DNA from: Apostichopus japonicus
Lineage: Eukaryota; Echinodermata; Holothuroidea; Aspidochirotida; Stichopodidae
NCBI RefSeq assembly: GCF_037975245.1
Contig: NC_092562.1
Span: 17,561,521 to 17,625,520 of the forward strand
Direction: 5' to 3'
Length of the DNA: 64,000 nt
Positions 25,628-36,640 of this stretch are shown here, piece by piece. The notes under the pieces were generated by a model that saw nothing but the letters and a program-made list of their open reading frames with translations, made no database searches and had not been told where the DNA came from. Made by a program: the position numbers and the translations under genes. Position 1 is the first letter of the stretch. Every line of letters starts with the position of its first letter.

Positions 25628-26237
25628 ACGTCAGCTAAAATCTATTTTGGTCCCGCCCGTTACAAACATTCAATCAGCAGAATAAACCAGAGATTAAAAA
25701 TGTTGTAATGGTCAAGCAAAGTTCATGTTGATACTAGTTTCATGTTAACTCCGCCCACTCATTACCATGCATGATATTTACACCAAAGAAAATAGTTACT
25801 ATATGTGGTTTTACCAAGTTGATCTGGCAAGAAGCTAATTAGAAGTTGAACATTTAATTGCTGAGTTTCAAACTGACATCACATAAAATTCTCCTCTCGA
25901 AACTAAGCAAATACAATCAAATATTTGAAAACATTTGTCTGGAAACTGGCGTTTTCTAATTAACTTATTCTTCTCTCTTTTATTGTTGGCAATTATGTTT
26001 CATTTTTTAAAGCCATTGAGTCGAAATTGATTTATTGTGTGAAGACAGCTACAGCCCTTACCCTCGCATAAGCCAGCACAGAACTCATCAAGTTACTGAT
26101 TATTGTTAAGAAAATTATGGAGGAATCATGCCAATCAACCCCCTCTCCCGACCCCCCCCCCCCCTCCCAAATAAAAGGACTGTAAAGGAATCTTACTTGT
26201 GTGAAATTCTTTAAGTAAAATGGATTGAATTTCTTCT

Positions 26238-26402
26238 TCAAAGGAAGGCCTGTGGAACTGTTAATATATGTGTGTACAGCCCTTTCTCATTCACAGCCTT
26301 GACTCCATTCGGCCCAAGCCAAGAGTTTTTGAGCGTCCCTACTCTTCGGGCATCCTTTCTAGCATTCCGGATGAGAACACTTATAGAACCAACTTTGAAG
26401 CT
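26238..26402 (-). pseudogene. integrase relic, C-terminal SH3-like exon
   Basis: The acceptor TTTTATTCAG precedes 26402, phase 0. The frame reads SFKVGSISVLIRNARKDARR, VGTLKNSWLGPNGVKAV, NEKGLYTHI and stops at 26238. The F.VG...L..N.R...R.G.L...WLGP pattern is the C-terminal DNA-binding domain of Gypsy/Ginger integrases. The consensus Gly-Asp turn after FKVG is changed to GS, another sign of decay. Confidence 0.7.
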
Positions 26403-26516
26403 CTGAATAAAACAAAATCCAGCATATATACGTAAACATCATAATACAATGTATATGTTGCCATTCATTTCACTACAGTGCAGTTTTCAATGCACAACAT
26501 AGCATTATGTAATTAC

Positions 26517-26714
26517 CTGTTTTGATTGCTGCCTTTAATCAAAATTCTTTTTTTGCCGTTCTTGGGCTTTGCCAATATTTTCTTTTACAAAACCTTTGAT
26601 TATGTCCTGCGACTGTGACATGAGTTGAAAAACCCTCTCCCGCTGTGCATCGCTGCAGCAGGAGCTTCTGGTTGGACAATGGAGTCTTCAATGTCGACTG
26701 GTAACAATGGCTCT
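26517..26714 (-). pseudogene. integrase relic, linker exon (frameshifted)
   Basis: The acceptor CATATATCCAG precedes 26714. It continues in the phase left by the previous exon: R/EPLLPVDIEDSIVQPEAP. A frameshift near 26640 moves the coding match to VFQLMSQSQDIIKGFVKEN then IGKAQERQKKNFD, followed by an in-frame TAA and RQQSKQ to a donor CAG/GTAATT at 26517. The alpha-helical, lysine-rich content matches the region between core and C-terminal domain in this family. Confidence 0.7.
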
Positions 26715-27215
26715 CTGGATATATGAAGATAATTAACAATCAATTATTCACAACACTTTGTTGACTGAAGAATAAATAAATTTTTATATATTTTATTTTC
26801 ACTATTAAGACCCTGGAACCATAAATCTGAGTCACATCACATACTCAAACCAGCAGAAATATAAAACAAAAGTATATTCTGTGCTGTTATAGGTCCAAAT
26901 TGCATACCAGCCCAAAATATGATATATAACTGAAAAACAAAACCAATATCAGTGGCATTAATTGCATGTTTCTAAATTAATTGGCATGCTTTTATAGTTT
27001 AATGAATGTTCATCATTTGTACTTGCTGTACTTACTTAGGTTTTGTAACTTAAATAGGGTTATTGGTGGTCCTCTATTTAGCAGTTTTTCCCAGGACCGG
27101 GGATGTGTCAAATGAGATTTTATCCTATAGAGGATCAGTGTAGCTATGCAGGATTTTTCCAAACTCTCTTGTCCCTGATTCTATTCAGCAATGGTAGGTT
27201 TGAATTATTACAAAC

Positions 27216-27467
27216 CTTCCAAACATCACAACGAAAGGAGAAAGACCTGTAGAACCATGTTTTGCTGTACCGTACCCCATGAGAATGGAAGACAGTGTTT
27301 CATCCCAGTCATCTTGGTTTTGATTGACAACTTTGATGAGTGACATTTGCAGAGTTTGGTTGAATCTTTCATCCAGCCCATTGGTCTGTGGGTGGTAGCT
27401 GAAGGATACTCTGTGGCTCACCCCTGTCATGTCAAATAGGGACTTGTTCAGAGCATTAACAAATTCT
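27216..27467 (-). pseudogene. integrase relic, core exon with catalytic Glu region
   Basis: The acceptor TTTTCATTTATTTAG precedes 27467 (phase 2). The frame is fully open: REFVNALNKSLFDMTG, VSHRVSFSYHPQTNGLDERF, NQTLQMSLIKVV, then DDWDETLSSILMGYGTAKHG and LSPFVVMFG, with donor GGAAG/GTTTGT. YHPQTNGLDER contains the third catalytic residue (Glu). The preceding ISDQG-type segment, expected between this and the 27810 exon, is not found in the 342-bp gap. Confidence 0.85.
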
Positions 27468-27809
27468 CTAAATAAATGAAAAATTAAACAAGTTGTTAAA
27501 GTACTGGTTACAAGTAATGCATTAAACTATTGGCATCTTCAGAGTGGCCGTGTGGTTTAATCAGGAGATTCTTTAGCACTTCTTTCAAAACAAGTAAGTT
27601 AAGCACTGACATAACACCTGGTCTTGGATGCACTGACTGTTATCCCACTAACATTTTATTAACATTAACTTATAAAACAACTTCAAGAAATTCCTGTAAC
27701 CATTTGGCCGCTTTCTGGGTCACAGATAAAACTGAGAACAAATGCAGGTCTGCATAACTAACTTCAAAAATATGTTATGTAAAGTAAAACAGAGTAGATG
27801 GATATATAC

Positions 27810-27967
27810 CTGGCCATGGTTTCAAACAGAAAGTTTGCAACGGTTTATGCTGTTTTGTCTCTTACAGCAACAGCCTCTGGCCATTTTGAAAAATAGTCAC
27901 ATAGGGTTATGATGTACTTATTTCCATTGATGGTCTCTGCAAGGGGTCCAATCATATCCACACCCAC
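27810..27967 (-). pseudogene. integrase relic, core exon with first catalytic Asp
   Basis: A polypyrimidine acceptor (TTCCTTTTTTTTAG) precedes 27967. The frame reads VGVDMIGPLAETINGNKYII then TLCDYFSKWPEAVAVRDKTA, a TAA stop, and TVANFLFETMA R before the donor GCCAG/GTATAT (phase 2). D in VDMIGPL is the first Asp of the DDE triad. The in-frame stop shows decay. Confidence 0.75.
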
Positions 27968-28358
27968 CTAAAAAAAAGGAAAATAGCATTCAGAACCATA
28001 CACAATCATACCAACTGATGTTCAAGTGATTTATGTGTGAGCTTTGTAGACAATTTACTGCTATTAAGGATATCCAATCATGCTGATATATACTCATTGA
28101 AAAAAGTTAACAAAAGATTCCTCGATGACTCAATGTGCTAAAAGCAGGTATTCTTACACTGCTAATAAGAAGCATACAATCAACAATTCTTGTACAGAAC
28201 AGAATGCTGTATCAAATTTTGTAAATACTTTTGATACTGGACAGTGAAGCTTTTTTAATTTCAATGATTTAAATTGCATGATTTTGGCTTTTCTTGATTT
28301 AAAACTATTACTGCTCACACTTTTCAGCACAAAGCTCGGTGGCTGTTTATTGCTCCCG

Positions 28359-28493
28359 TTAGTCTAAACTCTTTGATCTTTTCCCTATCGATCTTTTTAC
28401 ATTTAATGTTGAATTTTCAGGGCACAGTCCTGACAAACGATATTTTCCAATGATACTGTACTCTTCATCGGTATCCAGCTCAGGAGAAGTCAT
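28359..28493 (-). pseudogene. integrase relic, N-terminal exon
   Basis: ATG at 28493 opens MTSPELDTDEEYSIIGKYRL then SGLCPENSTLNVKRSIGKRS KSLD and a stop. The pattern Y..L..G..P....KR.I.K..K.. matches the start of the N-terminal domain that precedes the HHCC zinc finger in Gypsy/Ginger integrases. A possible donor (AAT/GTAAAA) lies inside the match, so the frame was probably read through. The zinc-finger portion itself is not recognisable downstream. Confidence 0.45.
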
Positions 28494-28996
28494 CTTGTAA
28501 TATCAGATCGGGCTAAGTAAGTTAACTCCTAATGCTTAACCGAAGGCCAGAACAGTGCGTGCAAATATGCAACTACTAAGAATTTTGTGTGCCTGCGCGT
28601 TACACATTGAAATGTATTGCTTAATATTAACAAGCATGGCCTGTGTTTAATAAATTTATGTCTTGTTGATCACTTTTCTTTGTTTCGAACTTGGAACCTA
28701 TTAAGAGTTTATATATCTTTTTTAGTAAGGTTATCAATTAATAACATGTTTGTTTACTCATTATTATTGCCTTTAAATGAACAATGTATGTTTTATTACT
28801 AAGTATTAGGTTATATTAGGTAAAGCATTGGAAGTGATGTCTGAAACAAGATCTATTTGGATAGGTGATGTTCGGAACAAGAGTCATGACAAAAAAATCT
28901 GAGAGGACATTACCCAAAACTGTCAGCTTTTGGTTAATATTTATATGCTTATGTTGTGGTTTGATTTTATGGTATTTTGTTTCAATTACTTTCAAT

Positions 28997-29105
28997 TTTG
29001 CTCTTTAAAGAGAAAACTGTAATTCAGGAAAAATTGTGATTTTTCTCATTTTTTTGCACTTTAAAGAGAAAACTGTAATTCAGGAAAAATTGTGATTTTT
29101 CTCAC
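28997..29105. repeat. 57-bp tandem duplication
   Basis: TTTAAAGAGAAAACTGTAAT followed by TCAGGAAAAATTGTGATTTT starts at 29003 and again at 29060 with almost no change. Confidence 0.85.
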
Positions 29106-29109
29106 GATA

Positions 29110-31269
29110 CTCTAATTTTTCTTTTATAACATCATCAATATCATTGAAAACTTGTCTGATTATAGTAAATTTTATGTTAATAAAGAAAATAACGACAGAA
29201 TTCCCAAAATGTAGCAGCAATGGAGTGGCACCACCATTAAGAAAAGAACCACTTTTGGAAAATTTATAGATTGTCACACTTTTCTACCATCTTGAATATA
29301 ATTTCCGGAATAGTTTAAGGTCTGGTCAATTCTAATTCATAAATTGCAGATATTAATTATGTTTTTTTTATTTAGAATAGAAGTTCTGTACTGTAATTTG
29401 AAAATTTGCTACCCTTGGCAACCGTGAAACGTGTACAGACCTACAGTAATTTCCAAGACGCTGATGTCAAACTCAAAGGTATAACAAACTTTTGTAAAAT
29501 TTTGAAGACTTGCAGTGAGAGTTGTACAGTAAACGGCGAGAGTTGGCAGGCCTGCAAAACCCTAGCAATAGTCATCGACTTTTGTTGAAAACGATTTTTG
29601 CTGATGTACTGCATGAGCCTAGTCTAAGTCTTAACCCTATTGTTTTAAACTTTAGCCAGTGGCAGTAGGCCAAATTGTATTGGCCTAATGGAATTTTTGG
29701 CTGGAACTGTAACTGTGTAAGGCCTAGCTAATTTAGAACTAGCCATATGGCTGATAAGTCTGTTATCAAACCTTCAATCAAAGCGTTGTTGCATAGCATG
29801 CTAGGTGCTTACCCTAGGAGTATCTTAGGCTAAGCCATTACCATCTTCCATATACTTATTGCAATACCACCTGACTCCCCTGTCGTTGGCCAAAAAAGGG
29901 GATATTGAATATCTAACCCATTTGGTAATGCTAGGCATACTTAATGCTCCTCTGCACAAATTCATGATTAATTAAGCACACAGAGTATTATTTCATAGGT
30001 CAAGCCAAACATGTCTTCACGCACAGGAAAGTAGTGCTGGCCATTAGATTTAGAGCACTTATGTTTACAACCATATATGTTGACTGGTGAATTAATTAGG
30101 TGAGCTCAAGGATGAATCCTAGTGGCAGTATTGGGGGTAGTTTATGCTATCAAGTAACAAATTCTTAATGCTCGAGTGAATTTGAGGAGGACTGTTTATC
30201 TATAGACAGTCTTGGCCTTCATGCATAGCATTAGACCTAGTATGTATTGCTATGCCCATAGTAGTAGTAGGCTACTTCTTATGGCCATATTCAACTTCAA
30301 TTCCTACTACACAGCATATAGGTCCATTAGGCCTAACTCAGTCCAGCTACAGTCAGGGTTGCACTGGCATAACTAGGTCTAGGCTAGGCTTGTTATAACT
30401 CAGTCGTAGGCCTAGACTAAGCAAGGCATAGGCCTATGCTTGTTTGCTTTGATCTCAAATAAGTAGTAAGCCAAGCCTAAAATGGAACTGAACAGGAAAT
30501 CCTGGACTTTATGACCAAAACATGCCGATCTACTCTTACTGTCGTAATACTAGTTGTTGAAGCCTAGCCTAGTACCGAGTAGTAGTAGTGCCTATGGCCC
30601 TATGCCTATACCCACCTCACACAGCTTGGTAGGCCTCTAGGCTAGACCGTCATGCAATTGAAATTTTGTCTCCCAAATCTTTCGTCCTTGTACTTTGGTA
30701 GGCAAACCAAAAAGACGAACTCTATCTCCATTATGCTGGCTACATCAGGCCGCACAGCAAGGCAAGATATTTTCTTTAAAACACTACAAAACCATTTTTA
30801 GCCTAGCCTACACACGTTTTATACAAAATATGTGTTTGTATGCCAGTGTCGTCTGCAAATTGCAAAAAGTTTTTGATTTAGGGTGGCATACTCCTATCAG
30901 AATCAATATCCATCCGCCCGATTGTTATTAAATCTCAGGAAAAGTTCCAAAAAGTAGCAGGAGAACATCTTTTTTTGACCCGTTATCAATCATGATCTGG
31001 GTTTTTCTGTGGCTTGCATGTTGAAGAGCATAAATGAACATACATATTGAGCAAAAATTGGGTCAATTTAAAGGCATTGAATTTGAAGAGTCGCCCAAAC
31101 CGCGTGCGTCCATCTGAAACAGTTAACTTTCCGTGGCTTGCAAGTGACGATTTGTTCGTATCGCTACAAAATGCAGACAGTACAGTAATGACACGTGTTA
31201 CCGTGTTATATTTTACCTGGACCTAAGATGTCCATCGCTGTATTGTCTGTACACTGTGCTGTAGGTATT
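29110..31269. other. non-coding stretch, GGCCTAG-rich to the right
   Basis: No exon is supported. From 29690 to 30660 the words AGGCCTAG, TAGGCCTA and GCCTAGCC recur as at 3-5 kb. Short open frames near 29406 and 30695 lack recognisable domains. Confidence 0.4.
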
Positions 31270-31277
31270 GACCGCAG

Positions 31278-32068
31278 CATGGGCGTCAGCAGGTTTCAGA
31301 AAGTGAGGGGGACACTATACTATCTAAGCGGAGCGCCACCATTGGTTGGCGCGTAGCGTACCAGAAAATTTTGGGTACATAAGACCCCCTAGATCGCAGG
31401 AGACGGCCTTCCTGAGTCGTTTTTAGTTACATCAGAACCAGATCTGTGAGGAGAAATTTTGTCTCACAAAACTAAATTCCGACAGAAAGTACTGGTAGAA
31501 AGATGCCGTTCTGACACCAAGGGAGACGAATTACACAGCGTCCATCTCAAACGAAATATTTTCGGTAGTTTGGTATCATATAATACCCTGCATACAGGCA
31601 GAATACTGTCTGTAGGGCCTAAAATATATGATATTACCTTCCTGGTGGGGTCTTCGACTTGTTTTCAAGTTGAAATGCGTCGTTTTCTCTGATTCACAGT
31701 GTAGGGCAAGGGGAATTCCATTTCTGGCGAGAAGAGGTGCTTCCACAAAACACTCTAAAACATCGTTCAAACATCGCACAAACTTTTATCAGAGGTCTCG
31801 GACGAAGCGGGGAGGGTGAATATCAGAGGAAGGGGGATAAAGGGCCAAGCACTGTTCTAATTTCCAGTGCAATTTATTGATAATGATTCTTAAGTTAGAT
31901 TCTACTTGAATCAGCTCAGCAATTGTGATAGAAAATCGCGCATATGCATGTGATTTTTTTAATAACTGCTCTGAAAAGTGGGGGGACAAATGATATGATA
32001 TCCCCTCCACTTTTGAAAGTGGGGGGGACATGTCCCCCCCCCCCGTCCCCCACCTGTTGACGCCCATG
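31278..32068 (+). mobile_element. non-autonomous hAT-like element, copy 2 (791 bp)
   Basis: It has the same terminal inverted repeats and interior as the copy at 5266-6054, with only scattered base changes and small differences in the C and G runs. It is flanked by its own exact 8-bp duplication GACCGCAG (31270-31277 and 32069-32076), so it is an independent insertion rather than a segmental copy. It carries the core hairpin at about 31321-31354 and the same short undefined open frame (31459-31692). Confidence 0.9.
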
Positions 32069-32267
32069 GACCGCAGCTGTATGTACTGACTGTAAACTAG
32101 TGTCTAATTACCGACGGTAGCAAGCTGTGTGTATTTCCTGGGATCGATGGTGGTGTCTAACACTTTTGTTACATCTCAATTGAAACTAGGTCATGTTACC
32201 GGCATTATACGTTTCTTTTTGCGCGAGTCTTCACACCCTTTAAGTCCCCTTTAGGCCACGAGAGGAG

Positions 32268-32569
32268 ATGCTTATCCAACCAATTTTACATAACCCTCTC
32301 TTACGCGAAGAGAACGGTGAAACTGTTTTTAACAGTATTTTTATTGATGAGGATATTATTATGGTTGGCGACCTTATGTATGAGGTCATCCCAACACAAA
32401 TGCCATCAGAAACCGTTCATGAATGTATAACACTTACTATTCCCGAAAATCCCATTTCCTTGAATGAAGTACAGACGATTATTTCTATGGTAATGAATGT
32501 ATTACCCGAGAACTGGTTGACAGAGATCTATTCATCCGACAGAGTGGTATCTAGACAATCCGACTTACA
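32268..32569 (+). pseudogene. LINE ORF2 C-terminal fragment
   Basis: The open frame reads LIQPILHNPLLREENGETVF, then IIMVGDLMYE, VHECITLTIPENPISLNE and LPENWLTEIYSSD. The same order of blocks occurs in the LINE at about 40261-40520 (VSVLMYE, VHECIELANPDNPLTVTD, FPSDWLGDIFSSD), so this is a truncated relative from the region after the reverse transcriptase. It is cut at the right by a repeat beginning CAGGCGCGTATCC at 32570; the left end is unclear. Confidence 0.75.
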
Positions 32570-32943
32570 CAGGCGCGTATCCAGGGGGCGTTGGGGCGCT
32601 CGCTACCCTCGGAGGAAATAGATGAGAGAAATTTAGAAAGAAGAAAAAATGGAAAAAGGGAAAAGAGGGGGGAAGAGGAGGAAGGAGAGGAAGGAAGGGA
32701 AAAGAAAAAGAGGAAAGAGAGAAAAAGGAGAAAAGGAGGGAGTACAAGACTTGAAAAACGCCAAGACACCGGGAAGAGAAAGAGGAACAGTGACATAATT
32801 ACAGCGCTGATCCCTATCATATACACAGGGTAGCCAGTGACGGATCGAGGATATCGGAAGGGGCGTGCGTCTCACCCTACCCCTTACACCGACAACTCAA
32901 TTTTTGACGTTTCCATTTTCCCTCTCTCACTAGTGTATATGTA
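32570..32943. repeat. partial copy of the 21.8-kb purine-tract repeat
   Basis: It begins CAGGCGCGTATCCAGGGGGC, then a long A/G tract (32620-32745), then CCTATCATATACACAGGGTA and TTTGACGTTTCCATTTTCCC, matching 21826-22150 block by block. The right part is lost at the AT microsatellite. It interrupts a LINE fragment. Confidence 0.7.
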
Positions 32944-33559
<616 letters not shown>

Positions 33560-34645
33560 TATGGATTTTTGAAGCCTGGGTTCGAGACCCGGCCACCGCA
33601 GTTTGCTTTTGCCGCGATCTTATACGGTCTCTGGAACTTTAAGTATTAGAAACGAACACAGATTTATATCAACTGCTGTCGTGGCGCGGTTGGCTGTGCT
33701 CTGTACCTCGAGAGCGTGACGTATTTTGGATCGCGGGCTCGAGACCAGGCCAGCGCAGTTTGCTTTTGCCGCAATCTCATACGGTCTCTGGAACTTTAAG
33801 TATTAGAAACGAACATAGATTTATATCAACTGCTGTCGTGGCGCGGTTGGCTGTGCTCTGTACCTCGAGAGCGTGACGTATTTTGGATCGCGGGCTCGAG
33901 ACCAGTCCAGCGCAGTTTGCTTTTGCCGCAATCTTATACGGTCTCTGGAACTTTAAGTATTAGAAACGAACATAGATTTATATCAACTGCTGTCGTGGCG
34001 CGGTTGGTTGTGCTCTGTACCTCGTGAGCGTTACGTATTTTGGATCGCGGGCTCGAGGCCAGCGCAGTTTGCTTTTGCCGCGATCTAATACGGTCTCTGG
34101 AACTTTAAGTATTAGAAACGAACATAGATTTATATCAACTGCTGTCGTGGCGCGGTTGGTTGTGCGGCTGGCTGTGCTCTGTACCTCGAGAGCGTGGCGT
34201 ATTTTGGATCACGGGCTCGAGACCAGGCCAGCGCAGTTTGCTTTTGCCGCGATCTTATACGGTCTCTGGAACTTTAAGTATTAGAAACGAACATAGATTT
34301 ATATCAACTGCTGTCGTGGCGCGGTTGGCTGTGCTCTGTAACTCGAGAGCGTGACGTATTTTGGATCGCGGGCTCGAGACCAGGCCAGCCCAGTTTGCTT
34401 TTGCCGCGATCTTATCAGTCTCTGGAACTTTAAGTATTAGAAACGAACATAGATTTATATCAACTGCTGTCGTGGCGCGGTTGGCTGTGCTCTGTACCTC
34501 GAGAGCGTGACGTATTTTGGATCGCGGGCTCGAGACCAGGCCAGCGCAGTTTGCTTTTGCCGCGATCTCATACGGTCTCTGGAACTTTTAGTATTAGAAA
34601 CGAACATAGATTTATATCAACTGCTGTCGTGGCGCGGTTGGTTGT
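33560..34645 (+). repeat. satellite A: about seven units of about 157 bp with tRNA-like Pol III boxes
   Basis: The word GTGGCGCGGTTGGCTGTGCT starts at 33681, 33838, 33995, 34147, 34316, 34472 and 34629 (steps 157, 157, 152, 169, 156, 157). TGGCGCGGTTGG fits a tRNA A box. A B-box-like GGGCTCGAGACC follows about 55 nt later. GCTCT-GTACCTCG-AGAGC can form an anticodon-like arm. The partial first unit has the best T arm, CTGGG-TTCGAGA-CCCGG (33577-33593), suggesting tRNA ancestry. Each unit continues GCTTTTGCCGCGATCTTATA and then TTTAAGTATTAG. The 169-bp unit has an extra duplicated GCGGTTGG/GCTGGCTG segment. The array ends abruptly inside an A box at about 34643, where satellite B sequence starts. 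Confidence 0.85.
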
Positions 34646-34695
34646 AGTTAATCCACCTAATATCTCAGTCCATACAGTGGCGCGATGGCTTGGCG
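34646..34695 (+). repeat. partial satellite B unit left of the LINE, including its target duplication
   Basis: TAGTTAATCCACCTAATATC then TCAGTCCATACAGTGGCGCG and ATGGCTTGGCG equal the corresponding part of satellite B units from the right part of the main array. The last 8 bp, GCTTGGCG (34688-34695), are repeated at 42521-42528 after the LINE tail. The LINE therefore sits within one interrupted unit. Confidence 0.85.
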
Positions 34696-34948
34696 GTGCT
34701 CTCGACATGTACTTTATACCGGTTCAGACGTACTTTCAGTAGACCAGTTTGGTCCCCTGAATTCTACCTTTCTACTTGTTGGTTTACTATTCTTTCCTTC
34801 TTTATTTTCTGTGAAAGGACGATTGTATTTTCATTAAACCGACTGATTTGTTTATATCTGTGTATCAGGTGGGATTTTTCGACAATTTCTCTTCCATTCT
34901 TAGGTTGCCACGGCGTCTCGCGACGCACGGGCAAGCCTTAGTATCGGT

Positions 34949-36022
34949 ATGGATTCCGCGAAAACTCGTGGTTCCATATTGAAGACGTACAGTGTTAGAG
35001 TATTCGATAATGCTTATAGTCCTATTGATGTGATTAGTGCTGTCACAATGGATATTGGGAAGGAAAACGTGAGAGGATGTGTAAAGACCAATGGGCAGTG
35101 GATTATTACATTGAAATCGACAGAAGATGCGGATCTTTTACAAGAAACGGGATTGAGAATTGGAAACGATTCGTGTACTGTGACAGGTGTTACAAAGAGT
35201 ATAGTAACTGTTAGCTGTTTTGGTGTACCATGCTATATCGAAGATGACGAGCTGACCGGTAAACTCAAAGATCTAGGTTGCCTGATCAAGTCTAAATGGA
35301 CAAGGAAATACTATTCAGAATTCCCGGAAGTAGAAAATGGAATCCGCTTCGTTCGAATTGAACTTCCTCCAAAGGCTAAAAGTTTTCCGTACGCAATTAA
35401 CATTGGAGGCGAGCACATCAGACTAAAACATAACGGACAAACCAAAGTGTGCAACAAATGCTTAAGTGATGACCATATCATGAGAGACTGCCCACAATAT
35501 ACCTGCCGGGAATGTGGCACACAGGGACACACAGAGAGCCGCTGCCCAGGCGTCAAGTGTTACAAATGCAACCATTTTGGACATAAGAGTTTTTTATGTG
35601 AGGCAGAAAGCACAGCCTCTCATTCTGAATCTGAACCTATGGAAGGTAAACCATAAGCGACACCAGCACCAGCACCGTCAGCAACACCGACACCGTCAGA
35701 AATACCGACACCAAAAAACAGAAAATTGTCAGTACCGGCCGATTCTAATGCAATGGACACGGCCACAACTACTAAGGCAACAAAGAGCCCAGCCGAAACC
35801 AAACCAATGGAGACTAATGACAAGTCAAGTGTCAAAAATAAAGCAAAAACAGATCAGAAGCCAGGAAAAACAGGGACAAAGCGAACTGCGTCTAGTGATG
35901 AAGAAGCTTTCCTTGAAACAATGGTAAAACAAAAAATACAGACCATATCACGCAGAATGAATATATCGCCAAATCTCCGGTTAGCAAGGATGTACAAACC
36001 CAAGGAAAAGACGATACCATGA
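34949..36022 (+). pseudogene. LINE ORF1, nucleic-acid-binding protein with three CCHC zinc knuckles
   Basis: ATG at 34949 (MDSAKTRGSILKTYSVRVFD) opens a frame of about 357 codons with one in-frame TAA at 35654, right after EPMEGKP. The frame continues beyond it (ATPAPAPSATPTPSEIPTPK) to TGA at 36020-36022. The N-terminal part (residues about 1-135) resembles the RNA-binding region of Tx1-type ORF1 proteins. Three CX2CX4HX4C knuckles follow: CNKCLSDDHIMRDC, CRECGTQGHTESRC and CYKCNHFGHKSFLC (about residues 168-222). The tail is Pro/Thr/Lys-rich and probably disordered. ORF1 packages LINE RNA. The single stop may be a late mutation. The end overlaps the ORF2 start by ATGA. Confidence 0.85.
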
Positions 36023-36640
36023 CTCCTTTTCTCGTAACAATGTTCCTCTTGATCACACTGAACTGCAATGGATTACGGAATGCTGGAAAAAGGAGAGAAC
36101 TCTTCAGGCTTGTAAAATCTAAAAGGTATGACATAACAGTTCTAGTTGAAACCTTCTGGGACGAAGAAATCCAAAAAGCTGCTCTAGTCGAATGGGGTGG
36201 CAAAATGTACTCTTCCTTTTGTGCCCACCAGAAAAGAAAAGGAGTAACCGTTCTGTTCAGGAAAAATAGTGATATTGATATTACAAACTGCATAACAAAC
36301 GATAATGGTCGTTTTATTCGAATAGACTTTATCATTGATGAGCGTCCACTATCTGTAATTGGAATATATGCTCCGAACAACCAGATGGAAAGAAGAGTTT
36401 TCTATCAAAATCTACAGTATGAGCTTACTAAAATCGACAATGAAATTATAATAGCTGGAGACTTCAACAATGTTTTGAACACCAATTTAGACAAGTTCCC
36501 TATCAGAGCTCACCCAGATTCCTCTCGTAAACCTCTTAATGACATCATGGTAAAATATCACCTCGTTGACATATGGAGGACGAGAAACCCTCGCAAAGTT
36601 AACTTCACTTGTATCCGGAATACTATGAATGACCTGTCAT

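Larger units (their letters stand above)
26238..28493 (-). pseudogene. intron-split integrase (rve) gene relic, Ginger/Gypsy-integrase-like
   Basis: At least five minus-strand exons with GT-AG borders can be chained: 28493-28359, 27967-27810, 27467-27216, 26714-26517 and 26402-26238. They give, in order, an N-terminal zinc-binding-domain start, the integrase core with VDMIGPL and CDYFSKWPEA, the YHPQTNGLDERFNQTL block, the FGR/EPLLPVD linker, and the C-terminal SH3-like FKVG...WLGP region. This order is that of Gypsy-type integrases and of the Ginger-type DNA transposases and GIN-like host genes derived from them. Multiple introns are unusual for an LTR element and favour a Ginger-like or domesticated origin. 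It is dead: in-frame stops, one frameshift, and the segment with the second catalytic Asp (SDQG motif) is absent. No termini or target duplication were identified. Confidence 0.7.

Noticed and set aside
27530-27780. Missing SDQG integrase exon in the 27467-27810 gap
   Set aside because: All three minus-strand frames were read. None gives a DQG-type motif with splice borders.
35620-35927. Separate small genes beside LINE ORF1
   Set aside because: They are other-frame readings of the ORF1 Pro/Thr/Lys-rich tail.
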